Source: Oceanospirillales bacterium (GTDB lineage Bacteria; Pseudomonadota; Gammaproteobacteria; Pseudomonadales; Balneatricaceae). Taken from it: 64,000 nucleotides of DNA. Under the pieces are notes generated by a model. The model worked only from the letters and a program-made list of their open reading frames with translations. It had not been told where the DNA came from and did no database searches. The stretch covers positions 62,001-126,000 of the forward strand of contig JAAEYW010000009.1 of the NCBI GenBank assembly GCA_018223185.1. Direction: 5' to 3'. Shown here in pieces: positions 25,843-33,747 of this stretch. Position numbers and translations under genes: made by a program. Each line of letters begins with the position of its first letter. The first letter of the stretch is position 1.

Positions 25843-26196
25843 ATGTACACTAACCGAGATATAATTGCGCGACTGCGCGAGAACATTCCATCGTTTGAGT
25901 GTGTGCCTGGCTGCCATGATTGTTGTGGTCCGGTAACGACTTCATCGGAAGAGATGTCGCGGCTGCCGGTGAAAACTGAGGCCGAGTATAAAGAAAAATT
26001 AGAAGACTTGAGCTGCGTCCATCTGGGGCCTGATGGTTGTACGGTGTATGCCGAGCGTCCGTTGATCTGCCGATTGTTTGGCACCACACCCACTATGCCC
26101 TGCCCAAATGGTAAACGCCCGGAAGAGATGATCGACCCGGATATTGAGGCGCAGATTCATCACCACATTGCAAATACGCGGCAGGTGCTGGTGTAA
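25843..26196 (+). CDS. YkgJ-family cysteine-cluster protein
   Basis: 117 residues. Cysteines sit as CVPGCHDCC near residues 20-28, then C (LSCVHLG), C (DGCTVY), C (LICRLFG) and C (MPCPNG), the zinc- or iron-binding pattern of the YkgJ/CxxCxxCC family. RPLICRLFGTTP is the conserved middle block. The biochemical role is not established; some relatives are thought to bind Fe-S or Zn. It is a single gene ahead of the antiporter leader. Confidence 0.85.
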   Translation: MYTNRDIIARLRENIPSFECVPGCHDCCGPVTTSSEEMSRLPVKTEAEYKEKLEDLSCVHLGPDGCTVYAERPLICRLFGTTPTMPCPNGKRPEEMIDPDIEAQIHHHIANTRQVLV

Positions 26197-26244
26197 GTTA
26201 TCAACAACCTGTTTTAACTGTGGTGGAGTGTGTTTTTGTCACAT

Positions 26245-26330
26245 AAACGCATCCATCGCTCCCGCAAGAAAACGCGGGCCGGACCCTCTCGAATGCCTGG
26301 TCGTATACCGCTAGACGGCCATTGGTAAAA
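26245..26330 (+). promoter_or_regulatory. Structured leader RNA, possible cation riboswitch (nhaA-I-like)
   Basis: In the 361-bp gap before a Na+/H+ antiporter, several nested helices can be drawn: CCCGC (26261-26265)/GCGGG (26274-26278), GACC (26282-26285)/GGTC (26299-26302), and an outer CCG/CGG pairing that brings 26279-26281 to 26316-26318. The segment CTCTCGAATGCC lies in a loop and CTAGACGGCCATTGG ends the domain. From memory the last segment and arrangement recall the nhaA-I (lithium/sodium) riboswitch class, which precedes antiporter genes, but this was not checked against a model. The rest of the gap, 26331-26557, shows no gene. Confidence 0.45.
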
Positions 26331-26557
26331 CACAAAACGTCGTGCCACCGCTGGATCATCCCTACATCTCACCAGGCCCGCGTCTCTGCGTTATCAGACA
26401 CCTCCCATCGTTTGCCATATCAAGTCGGGACTCTAGTCAACACCCGTCGAAACACCCAGCAGCACTCCAGTCCATGTTGGCTAACGTACAGACTGCGTCC
26501 GGTTCTGTCTGTAACGTTGCGCCCATAAATCATCCTAGAGTTCCGGAGAACACCACC

Positions 26558-27841
26558 TTGAACAACGCTTTTTGGTTTGTACTGATCGGAGCCCTGCTGA
26601 TCTTAATGGGGCTGCGTACCCCCATACTCCAGCGATTAAACCTGACACCGTCACTTGTTTATCTCGGTATTGGGGTAACTCTGGGCCCGTCGGTTTTAGG
26701 CGTTTTCCATTTCAACCCGCTGGAACAAGCCCATCTGCTCGAAGTGCTTGCTGAACTTGCGGTTTTGCTGTCGTTGTTCATCGCAGGCATGAAAATGCCT
26801 ATGCCGTTCAGGTGGAGGGAGTGGCGTATCCCTATGCGTCTCGCTTTTATTTCGATGACTATCAGCGTCGTGCTAACGGCTGCTTTTGGCTATTACGTGC
26901 TGGCACTGCCTTTGGGTGCAGCCATACTGCTGGGCGCCATTGTCGCCCCTACCGACCCGGTGCTGGCCACGGATGTTCAGGTTCGGCATATGGGCGATAA
27001 AGATCCGCTACGGTTCACCCTGACCAGTGAGGCGGGTATGAATGACGGCAGCGCATTTCCGTTTGTCATGCTGGGGCTGGCTATCCTCAGTGCTCCGGTC
27101 AGCTTCGACTTGGTCGGGACCTGGATTCTGAAGGATGTTTTGTGGTCGACGGCGTCCGCCCTTGTCGTCGGGCTCCTGATGGGGCGCTTGTTGGCCCGGA
27201 TTATCCGGGAGCAGCATTTCTACAGTCGGGAAGGCCTGTTGCTGGATGATTTCCTGGGCCTGGGTTTAATCGGTGTGGTCTATGGTGTCTGCGTCCTGAT
27301 TGACGCCTGGGGATTTCTGGGGGTTTTTGTTGCAGCCATTTCTCTGCGTCAGTCGGAACTGAAGCTGGCGCGTCTTAATGCGCCCATTAACGGTGCTGAG
27401 GCGATATCAGAACCCCCGGTTAAAGCTGAGAAACCGAAGCTCCGGTTAAGTGCTCAGGTGTCGGAGGGCTCGCTGCTGTTTAAAGAACCCCTGGAGCGAT
27501 TGTCCGAGTTGATGCTTGTTCTGCTGCTGGGTGGAATGCTATTTATTAACTCCTGGAGTTTCACCGCTGTAGGCTTTGCGTTATTCCTGTTTGTAGTGGT
27601 TCGCCCTGTCAGTGTTTTCCTCGGTTTGCTGGGTTCTGGTGCACCATTTCGGCTGCAGATGCTGATTGGCTGGTTTGGCGTGCGCGGCATCGGTTCAATC
27701 TATTACCTGGTGTTCTCAATAGTCTTTGGTCTGCCAGAAGAGCTGGCCCTGGAATTCATCCAGATCACTTTGGTTGTTATTGTTCTCTCGATTATTATCC
27801 ATGGGCTCACCATCAAGCCGATGATGTCGAGATGGTGGTGA
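26558..27841 (+). CDS. CPA1-family cation:proton antiporter
   Basis: 427 residues from a TTG at 26558, preceded by CCGGAG. Earlier in-frame starts would add up to 72 residues of non-conserved, non-hydrophobic sequence overlapping the structured leader. About twelve transmembrane helices, with the family markers GAIVAPTDPVLATDVQV (TM5 region) and LTSEAGMNDGSAFPFVMLG, which carries the ion-binding Asp. It exchanges Na+ (or K+/Li+) for H+ across the inner membrane. A cytoplasmic loop near 275-310 contains PPVKAEKPKLRLSAQ. Regulation by the leader RNA is inferred. Confidence 0.88.
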   Translation: MNNAFWFVLIGALLILMGLRTPILQRLNLTPSLVYLGIGVTLGPSVLGVFHFNPLEQAHLLEVLAELAVLLSLFIAGMKMPMPFRWREWRIPMRLAFISMTISVVLTAAFGYYVLALPLGAAILLGAIVAPTDPVLATDVQVRHMGDKDPLRFTLTSEAGMNDGSAFPFVMLGLAILSAPVSFDLVGTWILKDVLWSTASALVVGLLMGRLLARIIREQHFYSREGLLLDDFLGLGLIGVVYGVCVLIDAWGFLGVFVAAISLRQSELKLARLNAPINGAEAISEPPVKAEKPKLRLSAQVSEGSLLFKEPLERLSELMLVLLLGGMLFINSWSFTAVGFALFLFVVVRPVSVFLGLLGSGAPFRLQMLIGWFGVRGIGSIYYLVFSIVFGLPEELALEFIQITLVVIVLSIIIHGLTIKPMMSRWW

Positions 27842-27934
27842 CGCTGAACCAGCGTTTGGTCAAGGCATTACCGCTACGGTAGCGAAGAAATAAATCGAAA
27901 AATTGAAGAGAAAATTAAAATGACTTATAACAAA

Positions 27935-28090
27935 ATTAAAGGGGTCAAAGCTCTTTCATTCAGCCCTTTAATTCCTTTATCGCGCTAGCACCTAGAGAGC
28001 AGACTTACGCCGTTCCTACTGTGTTTTATGATTTTTCGAACGACGAGCAACGGCTCTCAATATTCAAACCGCTATACTGATGATTAATGC
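27935..28090 (+). repeat. REP-like intergenic repeat, copy A
   Basis: Begins attaaaggggtcaaag, includes cagccctttaatt, and continues to gaacgacgagcaacggctct and accgctatactgat. Two other long copies lie at 31548 and 35253, and a partial inverted one at 32261. This is the most diverged copy: its inner hairpin (acgccgttcctactgtgtt) is broken. The gap 27842-28192 holds nothing else. Confidence 0.8.
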
Positions 28091-28192
28091 TGTAATGTAA
28101 AGGGGCCTGCTTTATTTTTGATGACCTCTCTTAACGATACGACTGCTAAGGTGAATCCGCTAATGGGTGAGCCTATAGACTGGGTCGACGTC

Positions 28193-29098
28193 TCATTCGT
28201 GATCTATATAGGGATTAGCCCTTAATCGAGCGGTCGCCAGGTCGATAAAGGCTCTGATTTTTGCGTTGGCTTGTCGCCCTTCGAGATGAACAATGCTGAC
28301 CGGCAGTGGTTTGCTTTCGTAGTTCTGCAATATGCGCGTCAGGGCGCCGTTTTTTAATTCCTCGCCCACCTGATATGACATTAGACGGGTAATGCCAAAC
28401 CCTTGTCTGGCCGCTGTTATGGCTGCGCCATTTTGGGAACAATGCAGGCGTGGGGTTACTTTTACGGACTCTTTGCCTCTGGATGATTCAAATTGCCATG
28501 TCGTTGACGGTTCAACCGTTGAGGCCTGAATGATTTCATGCGCTTTGAGCTCGGACGGGTGGCTGGGTATGCCATGTTTTTTCAAATAGATGGGCGAGGC
28601 GCATACCAGCCGCTGAACGCTGCCGACGGGTGTGGCATAGAGGTTTGAATCTTTTAGGTGGCCAATCCGGATAGCCACGTCCAAACCCTCATCGAGTATA
28701 TTACTGATGCGGTCATAAAAAACCGCTCTTACTGATACAGACGGGTTATGTTGTAAATATTCCGTCAGAATCGGCGCTATATGTATCTGACCAAATAATA
28801 CCGGGGCTGTAATCGATAAGACCCCTTTGGGCTCGGCGTAGCTTCCGGATGCCGTCGCCACGGCCTGTTCGACATCGTCTAAAATCCTTTTGGCGTCCTC
28901 GAAAAAGCGGGCTCCTGAATCCGTGAGTCGGACATGACGGGTGGTTCTGTTGAACAGCCGCACACCCAGGGCTTTCTCAAGCTGAGCGACAGATCGGGTC
29001 ACTGCAGGGGCTGACAGGTCCAGCTTGCGGCTGGCGGCAACGAAACTCTGACATTCCGCAACCTCGATGAAGACCCGCATCGCTTCCAGTTTATCCAT
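28193..29098 (-). CDS. LysR-family transcriptional regulator
   Basis: 301 residues of the CrgA/DmlR-like subgroup: MDKLEAMRVFIEVAECQSFVAASRKLDLSAPAVTRSVAQLE is the winged helix-turn-helix, with GVRLFNRTTRHVRLTDSG following. The effector domain starts near residue 90 (GVLSITAPVLFGQIHIAPIL). It is divergent from the carboxymuconolactone-decarboxylase-like gene at 29231 with a long inverted repeat between them, so it probably controls that gene and the two enzymes after it. Confidence 0.9.
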   Translation of the reverse strand: MDKLEAMRVFIEVAECQSFVAASRKLDLSAPAVTRSVAQLEKALGVRLFNRTTRHVRLTDSGARFFEDAKRILDDVEQAVATASGSYAEPKGVLSITAPVLFGQIHIAPILTEYLQHNPSVSVRAVFYDRISNILDEGLDVAIRIGHLKDSNLYATPVGSVQRLVCASPIYLKKHGIPSHPSELKAHEIIQASTVEPSTTWQFESSRGKESVKVTPRLHCSQNGAAITAARQGFGITRLMSYQVGEELKNGALTRILQNYESKPLPVSIVHLEGRQANAKIRAFIDLATARLRANPYIDHE

Positions 29099-29132
29099 TC
29101 AATACCACACAGATTCATTACGTATATTATTT

Positions 29133-29182
29133 CATAAACAGTAATAGATAATTAAATTTCAGTCTAATTATTTCTGTTTATG
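29133..29182. promoter_or_regulatory. Candidate LysR operator (long inverted repeat)
   Basis: CATAAACAG at 29133-29141 is the exact reverse complement of CTGTTTATG at 29174-29182. Symmetry extends inward through AATA/TATT and ATTA/TAAT with a small offset. It lies in the divergent promoter region between the LysR gene and the peroxidase-like operon. Confidence 0.45.
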
Positions 29183-29230
29183 TTAATCGTATGCTGGGCT
29201 CTCCAATCCGATAATATTCAGGAGCTAATT

Positions 29231-29779
29231 ATGTCTCGTATACCTACACCGGCATCTGTTATGGCTGCACCGGAAGCCTCCAGAGGATCACTTGAAGCGG
29301 TAAATACTCTTCTGGGCAGTGTTCCCAACCTGTTTCGCATTGTTGCCAACAGCCCGCAGACACTGGAGGGCTACCTCGGTCTGAATGGCGCACTCAGTAA
29401 AGGTTCACTGGATGCCCAGACGCGCGAACGTATTGCCCTTGCTGTTGCTGAGGTCAATGGTTGCAACTATTGCCTCGCCGCACATCAGTATCTGGGTTCC
29501 AATCTGGCCAGCCTTAGCGCCGCTGAAATTGAAGCCAATCGTCGTGGCACCTCCGGTGACGAAAAAGCCGCAGTAGCGGTTAACTTCGCCGTCAAAATTG
29601 TGAATAACCGCGGCAAGGTTTCTGACAGTGATTTCGAGGTTGTGCGTGCTGCGGGCTATAGTGACGCAGAGATCGTAGAGATCGTGGGCCACGTTGCACT
29701 GAACACCCTCACCAACTACGTTAACGAAGTGCTGGGTACCGAAATCGACTTTCCGGCCGTTGATACACTGGCGGCTTAG
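29231..29779 (+). CDS. Carboxymuconolactone decarboxylase/AhpD-family peroxidase-like protein
   Basis: 182 residues from the ATG at 29231, with AGGAG 6 bases upstream; a start 51 bases earlier would lie inside the regulatory region. EVNGCNYCLAAHQY near residues 75-90 is the E-x-x-x-C-x-x-C-x-x-x-H redox motif of AhpD-like proteins. The surrounding helices (QTRERIALAVAEV, EIVEIVGHVALNTLTNYVNEV) match the family. It probably reduces peroxides with a thiol relay. It begins a plus-strand run with an NTF2-like and an FMN-binding protein. Confidence 0.9.
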   Translation: MSRIPTPASVMAAPEASRGSLEAVNTLLGSVPNLFRIVANSPQTLEGYLGLNGALSKGSLDAQTRERIALAVAEVNGCNYCLAAHQYLGSNLASLSAAEIEANRRGTSGDEKAAVAVNFAVKIVNNRGKVSDSDFEVVRAAGYSDAEIVEIVGHVALNTLTNYVNEVLGTEIDFPAVDTLAA

Positions 29780-29833
29780 TCAGTGTGTGGGTGGCGTGTT
29801 CGCCACCCTTTACCCTTAACAGGAGAATACAAT

Positions 29834-30298
29834 ATGTCCAGACCCCCTCTGCCGCCTTTTAACGAAGCAGCAGCCATCGAAAAAATCAGACTCGCCGAAG
29901 ATGCCTGGAACGGCCGCGACCCTCAGAAAGTCGCACTGGCCTATACCGAGAACTGTTTGTGGCGTAATCGGGCTGAATTTGTGACAGGACGCGAAGCGAT
30001 AGTGCAGTTGCTGACACGCAAGTGGACCCGTGAACTTGACTACCGGCTTATCAAAGAGCTGTGGGCATACACTGAGAACCGGATTGCAGTTCGTTTTGCT
30101 TATGAATTTCATGATGACTCAGGACAGTGGTTTCGTGCCTATGGCAATGAAAACTGGGAGTTCGACGACAACGGCCTGATGTGTAGACGAATCGCCAGCA
30201 TCAATGAGCATACGATCAATGTTGAGGATCGAAAATTTCACTGGCCTCAGGGGCGCCGCCCTGATGATCACCCCGGCCTGAGCGATCTGGGCCTTTAG
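29834..30298 (+). CDS. NTF2-like fold protein (SnoaL/DUF1348 family)
   Basis: 154 residues from the ATG at 29834 (AGGAGAATACAAT upstream). Conserved blocks: [73 protein letters not shown] and a [15 protein letters not shown]-type C-terminus. The cone-shaped fold forms a hydrophobic pocket, but no catalytic function is assigned to this subfamily. A decayed paralogue lies at 32360-32695. It is in an operon with the AhpD-like and PPOX genes. Confidence 0.88.
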   Translation: MSRPPLPPFNEAAAIEKIRLAEDAWNGRDPQKVALAYTENCLWRNRAEFVTGREAIVQLLTRKWTRELDYRLIKELWAYTENRIAVRFAYEFHDDSGQWFRAYGNENWEFDDNGLMCRRIASINEHTINVEDRKFHWPQGRRPDDHPGLSDLGL

Positions 30299-30327
30299 AG
30301 GTGCCCTGGAGAAAGAGGAATGTAAAG

Positions 30328-30942
30328 TTGACCTATACAAGCGATATCGCCTTTACCGGGAGTGTAAAGGCAATTCAGTCAAGAAAGGGGTCCAGGGATA
30401 TGTATGCCCGAATGGAGCTAAACGGAGGGTGGCAAAGCGAAATCACATCCGATCTGGCAGATTATGTCGCTGCGCAGAGAAGTTTTTTTCTGGCCACCGT
30501 TAATGCCAACGGTCAGCCTTACATTCAGCATCGCGGGGGGCCGCCGGGCTTTCTTAAGGTTATCGACAGACAAACCCTCGCTTTTGCAGACTACCAGGGA
30601 AACAAGCAGTTCATTACTCAGGGAAATTTAACGGATAACCCCAGGGCATTTATCTTCTTAATGGATTATGCAAACAGGACTCGAATCAAAATCTGGGGAA
30701 GTGCAAAAGTGATAGAGGGACAGCCAGAGCTTCTAGCTGAACTGATGCCCAGCCGCGATCAATATAAGGCGCAACCGGAACAGGTATTAATGTTTACCGT
30801 TGAGGCCTGGGATCGGAACTGTCCACAACATATTCCGCAACGGTTTGATCGGGAAGATGTTGAAGAGTTGCTGCAACAACGTGATCGGCGGATCGCAGAA
30901 CTGGAAGAGCAAGTGCGTCTTCTTAAAGGCGCGAAAGATTAA
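30328..30942 (+). CDS. Pyridoxamine 5'-phosphate oxidase-family FMN-binding protein
   Basis: 204 residues from a TTG at 30328, giving the family N-terminus MTYTSDIAF, with AGAGGA about 10 bases upstream. A GTG at 30301 is the alternative. The split-barrel core is visible: RSFFLATVNANGQPYIQHRGGPPGFL, LAFADYQGNKQFITQGNL, RIKIWGSAKVI, NCPQHIPQRF. A C-terminal coiled coil EDVEELLQQRDRRIAELEEQ follows. Such proteins bind FMN or F420-like flavins and reduce small substrates; the substrate is unknown. Its stop lies within a tandem repeat. Confidence 0.88.
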   Translation: MTYTSDIAFTGSVKAIQSRKGSRDMYARMELNGGWQSEITSDLADYVAAQRSFFLATVNANGQPYIQHRGGPPGFLKVIDRQTLAFADYQGNKQFITQGNLTDNPRAFIFLMDYANRTRIKIWGSAKVIEGQPELLAELMPSRDQYKAQPEQVLMFTVEAWDRNCPQHIPQRFDREDVEELLQQRDRRIAELEEQVRLLKGAKD

Positions 30943-31005
30943 AGTGGCGATAGATTAAAGAGCCGACAGATTCAAGGAACGAAAGATTAAAGGAGCGACA
31001 GATGA
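30931..31005. repeat. 16-bp tandem repeat, about 4.6 copies
   Basis: Units at 30931, 30947, 30963, 30979 and 30995 follow the pattern g/c-cga-n-agattaaag-nn. The array overlaps the last codons of the FMN-binding protein and the start codon of the exonuclease gene. Copies differ by 2-5 bases. Confidence 0.85.
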
Positions 31006-31490
31006 GTGATTTCTGGATTCTGGATATCGAAGCCAGTGGGTTGAGTCCCGTTAGTTACCCGATTGAGATTGGCCTGGTTAACGCTGAGCAGGAGTATCAG
31101 ACGCTGATTCTGCCTGAAGAGTCCTGGGTACATTGGTGCCTGAAAGCACATGAATTGCACGGGCTTTCGCGTCAGGATCTCTTCGACAAAGGCAGACCGG
31201 CCGATGAGGTTGCCAAAGAGCTTAACCGCCTGCTGGCGTCTGCAACCGTGTATTCCGATCATGAAGACTGGGACAGTTTCTGGATAAGCCGCCTGTTTGA
31301 AGCGGTGTCTATTGAACAAAAATTTCATGTTGCAGGTCTCAATACGCTTCTGGGCGGTAACAAAACGAGCACTTTCGTTACCTGCTTTGATGAATTGTCA
31401 CAAGCGAGTAGTCATCGTGCACATCGCGCTTTAAACGATGCACGTATTATTCATCGGGCCGCTATTCTTGCACTGAATAGTGATGAATAA
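31002..31490 (+). CDS. DnaQ-like 3'-5' exonuclease family protein
   Basis: 162 residues. The DEDDh pattern shows as FWILDIEASGL (Exo I Asp/Glu), YSDHEDWDSFWISRLFE (Exo II Asp) and HRAHRALNDARIIHRA (Exo III His and Asp). It is short, with no extra domain, and resembles proteins annotated as 3'-5' exoribonuclease-like. The start codon is created inside the tandem repeat; AAAGGAGCGACAG serves as ribosome-binding site, so repeat slippage could change translation. Confidence 0.8.
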   Translation: MSDFWILDIEASGLSPVSYPIEIGLVNAEQEYQTLILPEESWVHWCLKAHELHGLSRQDLFDKGRPADEVAKELNRLLASATVYSDHEDWDSFWISRLFEAVSIEQKFHVAGLNTLLGGNKTSTFVTCFDELSQASSHRAHRALNDARIIHRAAILALNSDE

Positions 31491-31547
31491 CCCTCGATAA
31501 CGAGACAAAGGAAACAGGGGGGGACTTTCTGTTTTGCTGCATTAGCG

Positions 31548-31704
31548 ATTAAAGGGGTCAAAGCCCTTTAATTCAGCCCTTTAATCGCCTTTATCGCGGC
31601 GAGCACCCAGAGGCATACTAACGCCGCGTCTACAGAGTTTTATGTTTCTTGAACGACGAGCAACGGCTCTCAGTATGCAAACCGCTATACTGATAGTTAA
31701 TGCA
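31548..31704 (+). repeat. REP-like intergenic repeat, copy B
   Basis: Same layout as copies A and C: the palindromic head attaaaggggtcaaag-ccctttaat, then ttatcgcggcgagcaccc, a partial hairpin acgccgcgtctacagagtt, gaacgacgagcaacggctct, and cagtatgcaaaccgctatactg, itself an inverted repeat. TATACT near the end could act as a promoter element for the ArsR-like gene about 100 bases on. The gap 31491-31805 holds nothing else. Confidence 0.85.
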
Positions 31705-31805
31705 GGGCAGTGTCAAAACGATAGTTTTTACTGATGCCAAACGTTTTATTGAGGCCAAAGGCGGGCGTTAGCATCAGACAATTGAGAACAGAAAGCGAGG
31801 AAACT

Positions 31806-32240
31806 ATGTCAGAGTGTCAGTCCAGATCCAGGATCACATGTGAGATTCGTTGCATGGACCCGGCCACGGTTGAGTCTGCGTTGAAACGGTTGCACCCGGC
31901 GGGTGTGGAATGGGTGTCGTATACGTGCAAAATCTCTGGCAAGACAGAAGCCATTCTGCTGATAGGTGATGATATGGCGTCGCAGCTGACAGAGTCTTTA
32001 CCGGAGGTTGACGATGCCAATGGGATGAAGATTCTGGCGGGTCTTTATTCTGCAGAGTTGTGTGAATGTGACGTAGCGACTCTGACAAGGTTGCCGGAGG
32101 AGGACGTTATTCGTCAATTGGAGCGGTTTACGGTGGCAGGGATTGTCTCGCATCGAAAAATTCATGAGATGAACTATTACCGCCTGTCTTCAGAGACCAT
32201 CCGACAACGGCTGAGCGACGTGATCGATGCGTCAGAATAA
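31806..32240 (+). CDS. ArsR-like winged-helix regulator with unusual N-terminal domain
   Basis: 144 residues from the ATG at 31806 (GCGAGG upstream). The C-terminal half is an ArsR-type winged helix: LYSAELCECDVATLTRLPEE, VIRQLERFTVAGIVSHRK and MNYYRL. ELCECD matches the ELCVCD metal-binding site of ArsR/SmtB sensors. The N-terminal 70 residues (ITCEIRCMDPATVESALKRL, SYTCKISGKTEAILLIGDD) are not part of a normal ArsR protein and I do not recognise them; they add three cysteines. It is flanked by inverted copies of the REP-like head. A metal- or thiol-responsive regulator is inferred. Confidence 0.65.
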   Translation: MSECQSRSRITCEIRCMDPATVESALKRLHPAGVEWVSYTCKISGKTEAILLIGDDMASQLTESLPEVDDANGMKILAGLYSAELCECDVATLTRLPEEDVIRQLERFTVAGIVSHRKIHEMNYYRLSSETIRQRLSDVIDASE

Positions 32241-32260
32241 CAGCCTGAGTGATAGTTGAG

Positions 32261-32305
32261 GTATCAAAGGGCTTTTATTAAAGGGCTTTGACCCCTTTAA
32301 TTGGC
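32261..32305 (-). repeat. REP-like repeat, partial inverted copy D
   Basis: Only the head is present: its reverse complement reads attaaaggggtcaaagcccttt-aataaaagccctttgat, matching copy B for about 25 bases. It faces copy B across the ArsR-like gene. It may also act as terminator for that gene, whose stop is 20 bases away. Confidence 0.8.
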
Positions 32306-32359
32306 TAAGGCGGGGATAATCGCATGAATGTCCTGTTCATGCCGCTCCAGCGCGCCCTT

Positions 32360-32695
32360 AAACCATGAGATCCCGCGTTGATGCCGGTATTCCAGAAAGA
32401 CCCGTATCAGATCAGTTTTTGCAGCGTAAATGAGCCCGTGAATCAGAATATCGCTTAATCAAACAGCTATGGAGTTTCACGGAGAATCGAATCGCCGTTC
32501 GATTCGCTTATGAATGGCATGATGATTCCTGTCAGCGGTTTCGTTCGTATGGCAATGAAAACTGGGAGTTCAATGAGTCAGGTTATATGCAAAGACGTTT
32601 CGTGAGCATTAACGATTTACCGATCAAAGAGATGGAGCGAAAGTTTCATTGGCCATTGGGGCGCGGGCCGGTTGCCCCCTGCCTGAGTGGAGGAG
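32360..32695 (+). pseudogene. Decayed paralogue of the DUF1348 gene
   Basis: Translated in the plus strand, [20 protein letters not shown] and SYGNENWEF line up with the intact protein at 29834-30298, ending near [10 protein letters not shown]. Upstream, QFLQRK is followed by TGA where the family has Trp (RKW), so there is an in-frame stop near 32427. Still further upstream only RSRVDAG-like traces of WRNRAEF remain, with another stop. The N-terminal third is lost next to REP-like copy D. The 3' end overlaps or abuts the LysR gene on the other strand. Confidence 0.8.
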
Positions 32696-32726
32696 GCAGG
32701 CGTTTCGGAGCGTTATCAGCGATCTG

Positions 32727-33626
32727 CTACCAGGGATGGGCTGCCAGGTAGTTTTCTAAGTGATCAATTAACGCCCGGACACTCGGAGACAGGTGTTTTC
32801 TGGACGAATACAGGGCATAAATAGATAGATCTTTGGGTTTCCATTCGGGCAGAAGGTGGTGCAATCGACCTTCTTTTATATATCGATTCGCCAGATAAGT
32901 CGGTTGCAGACTAATGCCCATGCCATTCAGTGTGGCGTGTATTAACGCTGTCGATTCGTTAATGGTTACACGACAGTTGACCGGTATCGATTCAAACTGT
33001 TCATTTTGAGACAGATGCCAGATATGACTTTCGAAGTTTTTATAGCCTAAACACTCGTAGTTGATTAAGTCTCGAGGGTGTTGAATCTCACCTAGTGTTT
33101 TGCGCGCTTTTGCAAGGTACGCAGGAGAAACCACCAATACCGATTCACACACAGCTATGGGTTTACCGATTAATTGAGGGTCTGGGTCGGAGGCGATTCG
33201 CAGGGCCAGATCAATGCGTTTTTCTATTAAGTCTGCGGTACTGTCTTCTAAATCAATATCAATACTGACTTGAGGATGCTGTACCATAAAACTCTGAATC
33301 GCGGGCATCAGTTGAGAATAACCGAACGACACGCTGGCGGTGATGCGAAGCAAGCCTGATAATTCTCCGCTCGTATTGGCAAGGGTGGTAATGTTGTCTG
33401 CCTGTTCCAGCCATTGTTCGATGTCTTTTAAGCACGCTTCTCCGGCGCTGGTCAGTGATATTTTACGGGTTGTCCGATGAAACAAACGGACTTTCAGCCA
33501 ATCTTCCATCGCTGCTATATAACGTGTCACCATGGGGCGCGACATAGCCAAACGCTCAGAGGTGCGGGAAAAGCTGCGTGACTCGGCGACGTCGATAAAT
33601 ACCTGTGCGGCGATCACCCGATCCAT
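32727..33626 (-). CDS. LysR-family transcriptional regulator
   Basis: 299 residues. Helix-turn-helix [40 protein letters not shown] is followed by [18 protein letters not shown], as in the DmlR/CrgA group; the effector domain runs from about 88 ([20 protein letters not shown]). It is divergent from the MBL-fold/DsbA pair at 33748-35237. The intergenic region holds ATGAA-9 bases-TTCAT (33652-33670), a possible T-N11-A operator. It is a paralogue of the regulator at 28193. Confidence 0.9.
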   Translation of the reverse strand: MDRVIAAQVFIDVAESRSFSRTSERLAMSRPMVTRYIAAMEDWLKVRLFHRTTRKISLTSAGEACLKDIEQWLEQADNITTLANTSGELSGLLRITASVSFGYSQLMPAIQSFMVQHPQVSIDIDLEDSTADLIEKRIDLALRIASDPDPQLIGKPIAVCESVLVVSPAYLAKARKTLGEIQHPRDLINYECLGYKNFESHIWHLSQNEQFESIPVNCRVTINESTALIHATLNGMGISLQPTYLANRYIKEGRLHHLLPEWKPKDLSIYALYSSRKHLSPSVRALIDHLENYLAAHPW

Positions 33627-33747
33627 TTTCTTCTCCTTATTTGAACGATATATGAAACAATAATGTTCATTTTTGTATATTTTTCAGTTCATATCAATTC
33701 TCTATTATGACTCTACGCTCACTATTGAGCCTTTACCGGAGAAACAC

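Noticed and set aside
26342-26557. N-terminal extension of the antiporter
   Set aside because: The extra 72 residues are not hydrophobic or family-like and overlap the leader; the TTG at 26558 has a ribosome-binding site.
32696-32751. Continuation of the decayed DUF1348 frame to a stop at 32749
   Set aside because: The sequence no longer matches the family and overlaps the LysR gene on the other strand.
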